Assembly (NCBI GenBank): GCA_905221605.1
Contig: CAJNDS010000104.1
Coordinates: 164,979-228,978, forward strand
Reading direction: 5' to 3'
DNA length: 64,000 nucleotides
Source: Symbiodinium natans
Taxonomy: Eukaryota > Sar > Dinophyceae > Suessiales > Symbiodiniaceae
The notes below the pieces were generated by a model. The model had not been told where the DNA came from, made no database searches, and saw only the letters and a list, made by a program, of their open reading frames with translations. Both the position numbers and the translations under genes were made by a program. Of this stretch, positions 53,473-63,480 are shown one piece after another. Each line of letters begins with the position of its first letter. The first letter of the stretch is position 1.

Positions 53473-54553
53473 TAAGGCTTTTGCGTTGAAGAGCGTCGTA
53501 CGGGTTAGGGAAGCTGTGCTCGGCTTCTTCATGGGTGGGCTTGCTGTTGTGTTCGGGGTTGGGTAAGTACCGTAAAAACCCTAGAACCCCGCTTAAGAGC
53601 AGAAACCTTCCCTACTAGCCCTAAACCCGAAGCCCAAGGCACTGCGCCTGTAAGTGCTATCTCCCGTGAGCTGAAGTGGATCAAAACACATCTGGGACAA
53701 TGACAAGGTCAACGCCCATTTGGGTTTTGGTGTTTTGGCTACGGGTTTAGGGAGCCAGGAGGGCTCCAGTATATTCCCAAAAAAAGAGATCCTATTTCAA
53801 TGTGATTTCTTAGCCTGCCCGGTCTAGAGTTTAGTTCGGGTTCGGTGCCGCCTATGGCGAATGCTTCTACCTTATGCTATCCTGCACTCTGGGTTACCTT
53901 CTACATGTCTTGTTACGACTACTACTGCCAGCACAACGACTTCTTCACTACGAGGATGGGGGTGCTCTACCATCGGCATTCACTTCCCTGCTCCAAAAGC
54001 CCTTCTTCCTAAGTATAAGAATGGCCCGGCTTGCGGGTATACTTTAAGGTGCCAGCGAGTTTGGGAGTTAGCCCCAAACCTTAATCCTTCAAGTCTCAGC
54101 TCTCAACCACATAAACGTTGTTGGTGAGGAGAACCTTGAGGATCCACCTAAAGATTGCGCGGGGTTGCCCATCCGGAAGGGTTGCAAGGTGCAGCGGCTT
54201 GGAGGCAGAAGCTTGTAAGTTTACAGCCGGAAGCGCCAATAATGGGGGGTTGTCCTAAGGCAGCCCTTATGGGCACATTCATAGAAGATGGTCTCTTGCG
54301 AACGCCCTCTTTCCCAAAAGTTCTGAAGCCGAAACTGCAAAGCTTGCCAGAGTATAGAGAACAGAGTGAGTGGCTCCCACCAGCACGTCAGAAATGCTCC
54401 TTGTTGCAGATCCAAGGTACCACAATGCCCGGCTCTCAGATTCCTTGCCCCGAAGTCCGCGCGAAGTTGGGGGGTTTAAGGTTTCACTTGAATGCCCTGA
54501 AATGTACATGTCTAAGCCGATATAGACATCCCGGAAGGAGTCTGAGAGGGAGG
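53473..54553. other. Spacer, no supported gene
   Basis: Open frames on both strands at 54155-54660 overlap. Only the last 85 bp looks like an exon. Confidence 0.4.
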
Positions 54554-54636
54554 GTTGCCTACAAGCCCAAGGATGCCAACTGGATTGGCCTTGTCGCCGG
54601 CTTCGACTACAAGGCCTGGGTGGGAGGAAGCAGCAG
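54554..54636 (+). CDS. Candidate coding exon
   Basis: The frame VAYKPKDANWIGLVAGFDYK continues AWVGGSSR to CAGCAG|GTG. Protein-like composition and a CCCTAAA-type block directly downstream. No family recognised. Confidence 0.4.
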
Positions 54637-54657
54637 GTGTCCACCGAAAGGCTCAGA

Positions 54658-54735
54658 ACCCTAAACCCTCAACCCTAAACCCTGAACCCTGAACCCTGAA
54701 CCCGGAACCCGGAACCCTGAACCCTGATCCTAAAC
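54658..54735 (-). repeat. CCCTGAA/CCCTAAA block
   Basis: About 11 units dominated by CCCTGAA. Confidence 0.85.
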
Positions 54736-55459
54736 CCAAACCCAAAGGGGTCGAGGGTGCTGAGGGATGTGTGTGGGTCAGGAGCCTCCATACATCTTGT
54801 GGACTCACTGAAGGTTCAAAAGAGGTACTACGGGGTGCATGATTCCATCTCTCGGCTTCGTTTACGCCATTTTGGTCCCCAAGGTTTAAACCGACACGCA
54901 TCTTCAACCACATCCCAAGCCCGTGCTGTGGCAGGGCACAGCCGTCATCGACTGGAAAAGCGGCGCCAAGAAGGGCGAACGCACTGGCGCCGGTGGTAGG
55001 TGCCCGGGCTGCACTTTAGGAACTGGTGTGGATCGCGAGATTTAGTTTGGTGCTTTTGCTAGCTCGGGGCTGTTGGTGGCTGGGTGCATGTAGCGGCACT
55101 GCGCGTAGATCGACTTCTTTCGTCCTGTGCGCTTGCTTCCTCCTGACCTGGCACGCGCGCGCGCGCGCGCGCGCGCGTGCACGCTTTTCTGTCAAGGTGT
55201 CCGCGTGTACAGGTGCGCTACGCCATAGCTCGAAAACTCTTATGGGAACCCTGAGCCCTAAACCATGAACAAATATTTCACTGGATCCCGAATTGACTCC
55301 AAACAATGGCTGTTAGTACCGGTCATTTTGGGGTCCTTGGCCATATTTATAGGGTACTTTGGGGGTTCAAGGTAGGTCCTAAAAGTTAAAACCCAGCCAG
55401 CCAGCCTGCCAGCCAGCCACCCACCCACCCACGCACGCACGCACACAGACCCCTCGCAG
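54736..55459. other. Spacer with (CG)n tract
   Basis: (CG)n at 55155-55176 and (CCACCCACG)-type text at 55415-55443. The spliced-leader-like core GCCATTTTGG lies at about 54866. Confidence 0.5.
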
Positions 55460-55508
55460 CTCCAACTTCAACAGGTACGTGCGCGTCGTGGAAGATCTGC
55501 CGGACGAG
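55460..55508 (+). CDS. Candidate short coding exon
   Basis: Between CTCGCAG| and GACGAG|GTGAGA the frame SNFNRYVRVVEDLPDE is open. Both splice-like ends are good. No family recognised. Confidence 0.4.
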
Positions 55509-56100
55509 GTGAGATTATCACAGGCTTGGGTCATTCCAGATCCTGTACCCCAATGTACCCGCCCCCGCCCGAAAACACAAAGAAAGACCTTTGTACCGAA
55601 AAACTCCGCTTCACAACAATTCTTTCTGTGGTTTGTAGCTACTCCTCATGGGACGGCTGTAGTGCCCTGGTCGAGCGCTTACGCAAGCAGCAGGTTGTTC
55701 TAGCTGTCTAGAGTTTTGTAGGCCCAAAGCTCACCCCAAATCTGAATCAATACCCTGTTCAAGCGCCTTACCAGCCTTCTTTGCCAATGCCCCGCATATC
55801 CCCACATCCCAAGCCGTGACAGGAGGCGGCACAGGAGGTGGCCCTGCCAAAGATGCAGGAGGAGCAGTGCAAGTTCAAACAACACAGTCCAGAAAACGCG
55901 TTTAGCCAGCCGACGGCTCTTTTGCTGTTTCAATCTGTAAGGGTCCTGTTGCCTGCCTGAAACCTCTGGGCCCTGAAGCCTTGCACCCTGACCTCTAAAG
56001 CCCCTAAGCCCCAACCCCTGCGCCCATGCTCCCGCGCGACATAACCTGACCGACTCAACTTCAAAGCCATCAAAGCCTGCCGGTTTAGAGTTTAGGGGGG
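55509..56100. other. Spacer
   Basis: No supported gene. Confidence 0.4.
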
Positions 56101-56217
56101 CCTACGCCCTCGAAGGACGCTCCTCCCAACGACGAGCCATCGCCGCGCCCTTCGTCTTCGGATCACTCTGCAAACTGCCAGCGAGCCGACAAGGCGCTTA
56201 GGGGCGTCAGGGTTAAG
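56101..56217 (+). CDS. Candidate coding exon
   Basis: The frame PTPSKDAPPNDEPSPRPSSS is open through a GC-rich island between telomere-type stretches. It reads as a disordered segment. Another frame is also open, so confidence is low. Confidence 0.22.
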
Positions 56218-56337
56218 GACAACCCAAACCCCAAGTCGCCAAGCCACCCCCTAAACATTCCTAAATTCCAGACCCTAAACTGCGCGAGCCTGGGGCCGTG
56301 AATGCGCCGAGGCTCGGAAGGAGGGAGCCCCGGAGCT

Positions 56338-56362
56338 GTTTAGGGTTTAGGGTTTAGGGTTT
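56338..56362 (+). repeat. TTTAGGG block
   Basis: Three units. Confidence 0.8.
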
Positions 56363-56677
56363 GGTGCCCCACACAGCTGTGCCCGAAGCACGCCACATCC
56401 ATCGCCATACCATTGTAAGGTATCATTTGCGGAAAAGATGTGCAAAAATTGGCCTTGCCCTCCGTTTCGCAAGCTACAATTCCAAGCTCGCTTTCTGTCC
56501 GCTCGCAAGAGATGTGTTGGCTAAGTTCCGGAAAGTGGCTCGGTACTTTGTTTTGTGGCTGCACGCCAAGGTCGCGTGTTCGCACAAATTCGAGCACCTT
56601 CGGAAGCAGAAACTTTCCCAAGGCCCCCTCTCCAGAAGCATCCGGATACCCAACGTTTATCATTAAACCCTAGACTT
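56363..56677. other. Spacer
   Basis: Open on several frames without a motif. Confidence 0.4.
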
Positions 56678-56755
56678 GGGATGTTCCCCCTTATACAAAC
56701 AGACCCTGATAGGATTATAGTACCATAATCTGTCAGCATAAGGGAGAACATCCCA
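56678..56755. mobile_element. Hairpin (MITE-like) element, copy 3
   Basis: The arms GGGATGTTCCCCCTTATAC and its near reverse complement enclose a short loop (78 bp in all). They match the arms of the copies at 156, 36555 and 61043. Confidence 0.7.
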
Positions 56756-57297
56756 CCCCTAAGCCCTAAACCCCGCCTTGGGGGAAGGGATGAACTGCAC
56801 ACAAGTCCAACATCACCCTGTGCCCAGGGGTGGGTGGATGAGATGACGAGGACTTCATTTCCGAAAATGGATTTTGGGGGGTTTTAGGGGGGGGGTTGGG
56901 GGTCCAGGGGGGTTTGGGTGGTTTATGGGGTTTAGGGGGGTATTGGGGGTTTAGGGGGTTAAGGGGGGTTTAGGGGGTTAGGGGGCTTAGTGGGTGCCTG
57001 TGACAAGGATGATCGTATTTGAGGGGGCACCCATTTGTCCCACTCGCGCATCAAGCTGGGTGGTGGCAGCACAGGTGGAGGAATTGTAAGTTCGACAGGT
57101 AGATAGGCAAGTAGGCCACGCGGACAGATGCAGATGACTCCTCCACTTAAAATGAGCCCATGGGTTGAAACCATCAACCGATGACGGTTGAGACTCAAGG
57201 GGAGGCCAGCCGTCTGCTGCTCGTCCAGGACCGAGGAGGATGACGAGACGTTGGAGTCCCGTCGGCAGGGGCACCCCTGGGCAAGCGATCAGGCACA
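56756..57297. other. G-rich spacer
   Basis: GGGGGTTTAGGGG-type degenerate repeats at 56870-56995. No gene. Confidence 0.5.

Positions 57298-57352
<55 letters not shown>
57298..57352 (+). repeat. 55-bp poly(G) run
   Basis: Uninterrupted G from 57298 to 57352. The poly-Gly and poly-Pro ORFs across it are compositional. The exact length may be an assembly estimate. Confidence 0.95.
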
Positions 57353-57354
<2 letters not shown>

Positions 57355-59152
57355 GCGTGACGCGTCGCGAAGCCGCCATTATCGCCCCATACCGACACTG
57401 TCCCACACACCTTGCACTGTCGCCACCCGTGGTTAACGACTAGCAGCACCTGCCTGTGGATCATGGGCAAAAGCTGAAATTGCCGAGTGGCTTTGTTGCG
57501 CGATTCGACTATGCTTCCTCCCAGCACAGGTGATGCCGCATGGTATCTGGCAAGATGCGCAGACGTGGGGCACCTTCCCTGGCATTTGGAGGGTGCACTC
57601 TGGGTACTCCAGCGCTGAAGCCTGAGTGTTACGGTTCAAAAGGGTTGAGGCCTGAACAGTCAACAGATGTGCCAAGTTGTCAAATCAAGATAGGTCGTCG
57701 CACACAGAAGTCGTGCAATTCGGCTGTAGTTTTCTGGATGCTTACTGTTTGTTGAAGATGTTGGAGCTGTTACTGCAGCATCCCCCACGCACCCCCACCC
57801 TGGTGAGGGGTCAGGCAGCTAGTTGGACCGTAAAACAAGACAACTGTCGTGAGCTGGTAGCTGCAGGATACTACGAGTGCGCCGATCCCTGGTATGGCCA
57901 GGCGGGAAAGCGTCATGCGGCTTGTGCTGATGCTTCCCATGTAACAAGCTCCAAAAGCATAGAGTAGGCAGCAACGTGGCCCAGGTAAGAACAGGAAACC
58001 TGACTATCTAGATAAAGCAAAGCCTACTCTCGGTTTTCGCTAAATAGCAGCGACAACGCATGCCTTCTAAACGGAACGTCAGCATGGATCCGAAGCCACC
58101 CCCAAAGGTCTAGGTCATTGGGGTCCACAAGTATACTAAGAGCCTTATTGTCGACAGAGGGCTTTGTCCACCAAAGCCTACACTCTAAGCCTCGAACCTG
58201 CACCCTAAACCCTAGTCCTTGTAAACCCTGACCCTTACAAACCCTAACCCAGCAACCCAACAAACCCTTATTCCTTGACAGGCCCAAGGCCGCCTGTCTC
58301 CACAGGATTGGCCCGGCTTTCCGTCGGCCGGGGTGCAGGCGCAGGCACCTCTTCAGGCGGGCGCGGGGGCGGGCATCGCTTAGAAGGTTGGGGGATTGCC
58401 GTGAATCTTTGCAATGGGATGCAGGGTGGGTTTAGGACCTTGTTTTGGGTTTGGGGTTGAGGGTCGTCCCTTGCTTGCCGTATCTGGCTGATGGATACGT
58501 CCGGCGGCTAGCAATAGGCTGCCATACGATCGGGCGGGGCCGCAGTGTCTAGACCGGTCCTGATACATGATTACATGGTTGAATCTCTAAACTCTAAAAC
58601 TCTAAAGCTCGAAGGCTCTTCTGTTTGCCTCGTGTAGGCCACTTGCATGATGCCCTCAGCCCCAAACTCGCGGCTAAACAGCGGTTCCTCGGAGCTCCCC
58701 CTTTTTTTGCTGCGACAAGCGGCAGAGCACCCTGGCAGCTAAAAGAACTACGCCAGTACGCCTTGTCAAGCAGGCGCCCCAGCATCCCATGGCCCACAAG
58801 ACTGCAACACCAAGCTGCACACTCAGGCGGATGCAGAGATTGCGCCGTCGTCATACCTTGCTTGGGAATCCCAGGCAGCGCTGCCCTGAAAATTTCCCCA
58901 AAGTGCCAACCCCTATGTTCCAAGGCGTGGGCCAGCGGTACCCCACCCTTTGTGTGTGTTTTTTGGCAAAAGCCTAGGGGCCCGAAAGCCACTTAGCTGC
59001 CCGAAAGCCTGAACCTACTGTAGCCCTAGGAGCCCTGCAGCCTTGAAAAGTGCGGAACCCTAACCTCATCTGAACCCCTAAGCCCCGACACCCACCCGAA
59101 CCCCTCGACCCCCAAACCCCTAAACCCTACAGCTTTCCAAGGAAATGCCCCG
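57353..59152. other. Spacer, no supported gene
   Basis: Overlapping frames at 57540-57967 and on both strands at 58594-58996 have no motif. Decayed telomere-like units lie at 58200-58270 and 59040-59130. Confidence 0.4.
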
Positions 59153-59363
59153 AACCCTAAACCCTAAACCCTAAACCCTAAACCCTAAACCCTAAACCCT
59201 AAACCCTCAAGGAGTTTGGGGGCTCGTGGGCGCAGGCACCTGCCCCGTGGCATCCCGAGGAGCCTTCGGCATCAGCCCCAGCAGGGGGGTTCAGTCTAGG
59301 CTTCAGGGTTCAGGCTTCAGGGTTCAGGGTTTAGGGTTTAGGGTTTAGGGTTTAGGGTTTAGG
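59153..59363. repeat. Opposed CCCTAAA and TTTAGGG blocks around a GC-rich island
   Basis: Eight CCCTAAA units (59153-59212), a GC-rich island of about 95 bp, then TTCAGGG/TTTAGGG units (59309-59363). Confidence 0.85.
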
Positions 59364-59956
59364 TGTTCCCCTAGCTTAAGGTTGAGGCTTGTAGGGTTTT
59401 AGGACCCTGTTTCCTTTTTTTCGTGTTCTTGGGTTTTTGGTGGGTAGTGGAGGGCGCTTGCAGCGACTGAGTGCTGAAGTCCCGGGCGCAGGTGTTGGAC
59501 AGAGCGCTGCCCGACTTCAAGGCCGCCGAAAGAGTTGATGCGGTGAGGTGAAGCCCAACCCCACGACGCTAGATGTAAAATATTCATACATATCATATGT
59601 CTTTTCTGTACAGATATGTGCATCTGCGAATTTAAAACTGATTGTGTTGTATGTATATATCTACGCTTCTAGATATGTATGTAAACATCTGCACATAAAG
59701 TACAAGTATTCACTTGCGACTTCATAGCCGTATGCATGTATGCATGCATGTATGTATGCATGACTCCTTTGGTTGGCTCCAGTTGGACTGGTCAGGGCCG
59801 GGATTCTGGAGACAAGGCCCTCCTCAACCCTCCTCGGCTCCCAGATTCTGAATCCAGTGCCTTTCAAGCCCCTAACGGCCGTGCTAGCTGCCAGTTCCTT
59901 TGCCCCCTCCCCTCAAAAAAGCCCACATCATCGTCTCTCAACTTCGATAGGGCCAC
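59364..59956. other. Spacer with ATGTATG-type microsatellite
   Basis: TA/TGTATG-rich text at 59575-59765. No gene. Confidence 0.5.
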
Positions 59957-60024
59957 ACCCTACACCCTAAACCCTAAACCCTAAACCCTAAACCCTAAAC
60001 CCTAAACCCTAAACCCTAAACCCC
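59957..60024 (-). repeat. CCCTAAA block
   Basis: Nine near-perfect units. Confidence 0.95.
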
Positions 60025-60032
60025 AAAACAAG

Positions 60033-60130
60033 CAGGACCTCCGGGATCCACCGGAGAGGGACTCCGGGGCCTCCGCGCCCTCCGAGCCTTCCCGCGCAAA
60101 GAAGCACGCGGAGAAGGACCCTGGCCTGGG
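60033..60130 (+). CDS. Candidate coding exon between opposed telomere-type blocks
   Basis: After ACAAG| the frame QDLRDPPERDSGASAPSEPS continues RAKKHAEKDPGL up to a TTTAGGG block at 60135. It is charged and disordered-looking. A clear case of an island between opposed blocks. Confidence 0.35.
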
Positions 60131-60134
60131 GGGT

Positions 60135-60163
60135 TTAGGGTTTAGGGTGTAGGGTTTAGGGTT
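60135..60163 (+). repeat. TTTAGGG block
   Basis: Four units with one TGTAGGG. Confidence 0.85.
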
Positions 60164-60493
60164 TGTGAGTTTAGCGGGTTTGGAGCGGTTCAATGGTTTG
60201 TTTAAGGCTTAGAAACCCTTTCAGTGGATTTGTTGTGGTTTTTGGGGGTTCCCTTCGAATCCCCATGAAGCCAAAAACCCTGAAGCCTTAAAAGTTGCTG
60301 AGCTATTCCGAAGGGCTACTCTGCGACTTCGGGGGGGATTGAGCGAAGATCAACATGGTAAAAGGGGGTTTCCTTCTGCCTAAGACCTATGCGTATAGTA
60401 CTTGGCCTTGTGATCCTTGTAGTACCGAAGAATAAGAACACCCCTCTGATGCTCATTCTTTCCAATGCCCTTGCAAAAGATTCTGGCCCGAAG
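60164..60493. other. Spacer
   Basis: No gene seen. Confidence 0.4.
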
Positions 60494-60650
60494 CCCCTAA
60501 ACCCTAAACCCCTAAACCCCTAAACCCCTAAACCCCTAAACCCCTAAACCCCTAAACCCCTAAACCCCTAAACCCTAAACCCTAAACCCTAAACCCTACG
60601 CCCTAAACCCGAAACCCTAAACCCTAAACCCTAAACCCTAAACCCTAAAC
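60494..60650 (-). repeat. CCCCTAAA octamer array then CCCTAAA heptamers
   Basis: About ten CCCCTAAA octamers (60494-60575) change abruptly to about ten CCCTAAA/CCCGAAA heptamers. Confidence 0.9.
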
Positions 60651-60745
60651 CGCTCGGGCAGGATCCCCATGACTGCTGTGGCGTGGCCTTGTGTAAAGGC
60701 CATGCGGTGCAGCGGCTTGGGCTGTGCAGCTTCCCCTACTTGCAG

Positions 60746-60834
60746 GTTCATAGTACTTTTAATAACATTATAGAACCCATTTTGTTTTGAATTAAAAACA
60801 GTTCATAGTACTTTTAATAACATTATAGAACCCA
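60746..60834. repeat. 34-bp direct repeat, 55-bp period
   Basis: The same 34 bp beginning GTTCATAGTACTTTTAATAA occurs at 60746-60779 and 60801-60834 without mismatch, separated by 21 AT-rich bases. Confidence 0.85.
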
Positions 60835-61037
60835 ACTATGACTGTGCTTATCACCCACTTACAAGCCCCTTAAGTGCCCTAACGTGGTGATGATTGGGTT
60901 ATCAGCACAGCGATAATTGGGTTATTAAGTAGCCTGAACCTCCAAGTCAGCTTCTTCTGTCTTCCGAACCTTCTGGGTGTCTGGACCCGGCCCTGCATCA
61001 GTTCCAGGGCAACACGTGCCTACCAGAGTGTTGCTAC
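60835..61037. other. Spacer
   Basis: A short repeat of TGATxATTGGGTTAT near 60889 and 60911. No gene. Confidence 0.4.
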
Positions 61038-61080
61038 TTGATAATCCCTAGGACTGTTAGTATAACGGGGAACATCCCAA
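61038..61080. mobile_element. Half copy of the hairpin element with an 8-bp flanking repeat
   Basis: Only the right arm (GGACTGTTAGTATAACGGGG then AACATCCC) is present. GTTGCTAC flanks it at 61030-61037 and 61081-61088, which looks like an 8-bp target duplication. Confidence 0.55.
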
Positions 61081-61322
61081 GTTGCTACACAGAAGTTGAA
61101 GGCATCACATGCAACGCTAAATTCCAAGCATGCAATCGTTACCTTCTCAACGCCCGTAAGGTACCACGATGCCAGGGGCTCAGCTTGCGCATCCTTGCCG
61201 TGAAACCATTCCAATGAGCTTAACGTAGCGGTTCTAAGTAAGGAAACGAACCCCTATGGGTGTCTTTCTTGGGGATTCTCTAAATCCGGGGCCCATGTGG
61301 GGGTACCCACTCCGTTGTTCAA
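61081..61322. other. Spacer
   Basis: No gene supported. Confidence 0.4.
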
Positions 61323-61452
61323 GGAACCCTAAACCCTAAACCCTCAACTCTCAACCCTATAACCCTAAGCCCTAAGCCCTAAGCCGTACGTAAGCCCTAA
61401 GCCCTAAACCCTAAACCCTCAACCCTCAACCCTAAACCCTAAACCCTAAGCC
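61323..61452 (-). repeat. CCCTAAA/CCCTAAG block
   Basis: About 18 units in which runs of CCCTAAA, CCCTCAA and CCCTAAG alternate. Confidence 0.9.
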
Positions 61453-61481
61453 AGTTTCCTCCCCTTTTCTTTCCCTAACAG

Positions 61482-61565
61482 CCAGAAGTTTGAAGCTCCA
61501 AGGACACGACCTGGCGGGGCACGGTGCTGGGCTTCACCCAGGCCGAGCCTGCTTGGACCCTGTTG
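61482..61565 (+). CDS. Candidate coding exon between opposed telomere-type blocks
   Basis: After a C/T-rich tract ending TAACAG| the island carries two open readings (one with KDTTWRGTVLGFTQAEPAW, valid only after 61494). It ends at TTTAGGG units (61566-61585). The frame is not decided. Confidence 0.25.
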
Positions 61566-62383
61566 GGGTTTAGGGTTTAGGGTTTAAATTTTAGATTTGG
61601 GGTTTAACCGCGTAAATATAAGGATCCCACACTACCGGGTCAAAGGGCCCCTTTGAGGGGGACTCTGGAAAACCATGCTTGTACAATCCTCATGTTTATG
61701 TGCTTCTTTTTGGGCCCCTGTGTACACTAGGCAATGTTTAAGGGGTGCTGGCGAATTTTCTCTTTATTCAGGTTACGGGGAGTATGTTCTGTAGTATCGT
61801 CAATTTAGTAGCAATTTCTCAGTGTTTTTTAGCAAAGCAAGAGTATAGCAATTGTAAAGAAAGGTAGCGCAATAGTGCAGAACTCAGCAAGAGCGCAGTA
61901 GTCGCGCGGGTTCAAATCGAGCAGGGGGTTGGGTTTCAAATCCGGGGCCAGCCACTAACGACTTGAGGGGGTTACTTAAGCAGCACTTGACCCTGAAACC
62001 CGGGGGAAGGCTGGAAGGGCTCACAACCGGAACCAGAACGTGCGGAATGCGTTTATGAAGCCCTCAACAGCGCAGAATGAGTTTGGCCATCAGAGTGCAT
62101 TGCAAAACCCTGGTCCGGACGGACGACAAGTGGTGTCGGAGCTTCCGGCCTGCAGGAAGAAATGCATTTTCAAAGCCCTGAAAGAACTTTTTTTTGGCCA
62201 GCCGATTTGTTTGGGGCTTCCAGGGCCTCCCTGAGTTCAGTGAAGTATACATAAGTATACTGCATTGTCCATTTGTGCGCCAGGAGCTTCTGAAAGGCTG
62301 AAGAGCTTAACGTACGCACGCTGTGGTGTGGCTGCAACTTTTCAATGACCTGATCAACCTGGTCGACAGGGCATTGTGCCAAT
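61566..62383. other. Spacer, no supported gene
   Basis: Unique sequence. GGGTTCAAATC at 61908 looks like a pol III B box but no tRNA fold follows. Confidence 0.4.
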
Positions 62384-63480
62384 CCTGGACTGGAGGATGA
62401 CGCTTGAAATCGATTAGTCTTTCTGACGCGTGCCTGGCGGTACGCATGAAGAGACTGTTGACCTGATTTGCCAGGACGTTGGGCAGTTTGTGTTGGAATC
62501 GGGCGAGTCATAATCAAGATGATGACAGAAAGTGTATTAGTCTTTCGCACCGACGTTGCACGTGTGCCACGGTGTGGATTCCAGCCTTTCAAGAAGCTGA
62601 TCCGTCATGAAGTTGCACTCTCTTTGTCGCGTCAACAATGACGCACTTTGTCCTTCCTGGACTGGAGGATGACGCTTGAAATCGATTAGTCTTCTTCATG
62701 CGTGCCTGGCGGTACGCATGAAGAGACTGTTGACCTGATTTGTGCCAGGGCGTTGGACAAACAGTTTGTGTTGGAATCGGGCGAGTTATAATCAAGATGA
62801 TGACAGAAAGTGTATTAGTCTTTCGCACCGACGTTGCACGTGTGCCACGGTGTGGATTCCAGCCTTTCAAGAAGCTGATCTGTCATGAAGTTGCACTCTC
62901 TTTGTCGCGTCAACAACCACGCACTTTGTCCTTCCTGGACTGGAGGATGACGCTTGAAATCGATTAGTCTTTCTGACGCGTGCCTGGCGGTACGCATGAA
63001 GAGATTGTTGACCTGATTTGCCAGGGCGTTGGACAAACAGTTTGTGTTGGAATCGGGCGAGTCATAATGAAGATGATGACAGAACGTGTATTAGTCTTTC
63101 GCACCGACGTTGCACGTTTGCCACGGTGTGGATTCCAGCCTTTCAAGAAGCTGATCCGTCATGAAGTTGCACTCTCTTTGTCGCGTCAACAACCACGCAC
63201 TTTGTCCTTCCTGGACTGGAGGATGACGCTTGAAATCGATTAGTCTTTCTGATGCGTGCCTGCCGGTACGCATGAAGAGACTGTTGACCTGATTTGTGCC
63301 AGGGCGTTGGACAAACAGTTTGTGTTGGAATCGGGCGAGTTATAATCAAGATGATGACAGAAAGTGTATTAGTCTTTCGCACCGACGTTGCACGTGTGCC
63401 ACGGTGTGGATTCCAGCCTTTCAAGAAGCTGATCCGTCATGAAGTCGCACTTTGTTTTGCCTGGACTGGAGGATGACGCT
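62384..63480. repeat. Tandem repeat of about 275 bp, four copies
   Basis: The marker CCTGGACTGGAGGATGACGC begins copies at 62384, 62656, 62935 and 63210, giving unit lengths of 272, 279, 275 and 250 bp. A fifth, decayed start lies at about 63460. Each unit is open on the + strand for up to 87 codons and on the - strand for up to 93, but the readings follow from DNA identity. No recognised protein or RNA. Confidence 0.9.

Noticed and set aside
57188-57527. Poly-Gly and poly-Pro ORFs at 57.2-57.5 kb
   Set aside because: They exist only because of the 55-bp G run.
58594-58996. Overlapping 123- and 132-codon ORFs on opposite strands
   Set aside because: Neither shows a family motif, and the two strands are equally open, so neither can be preferred.
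61860-61925. tRNA gene suggested by GGGTTCAAATC and an A-box-like TAGCGCAATAGTG
   Set aside because: The T stem does not pair and no acceptor stem is visible. At most it is a decayed pol III promoter.
62384-63480. CRISPR array, 5S rRNA or spliced-leader RNA gene array
   Set aside because: Units are about 275 bp without the repeat-spacer pattern, and no 5S or spliced-leader core was seen in the unit.
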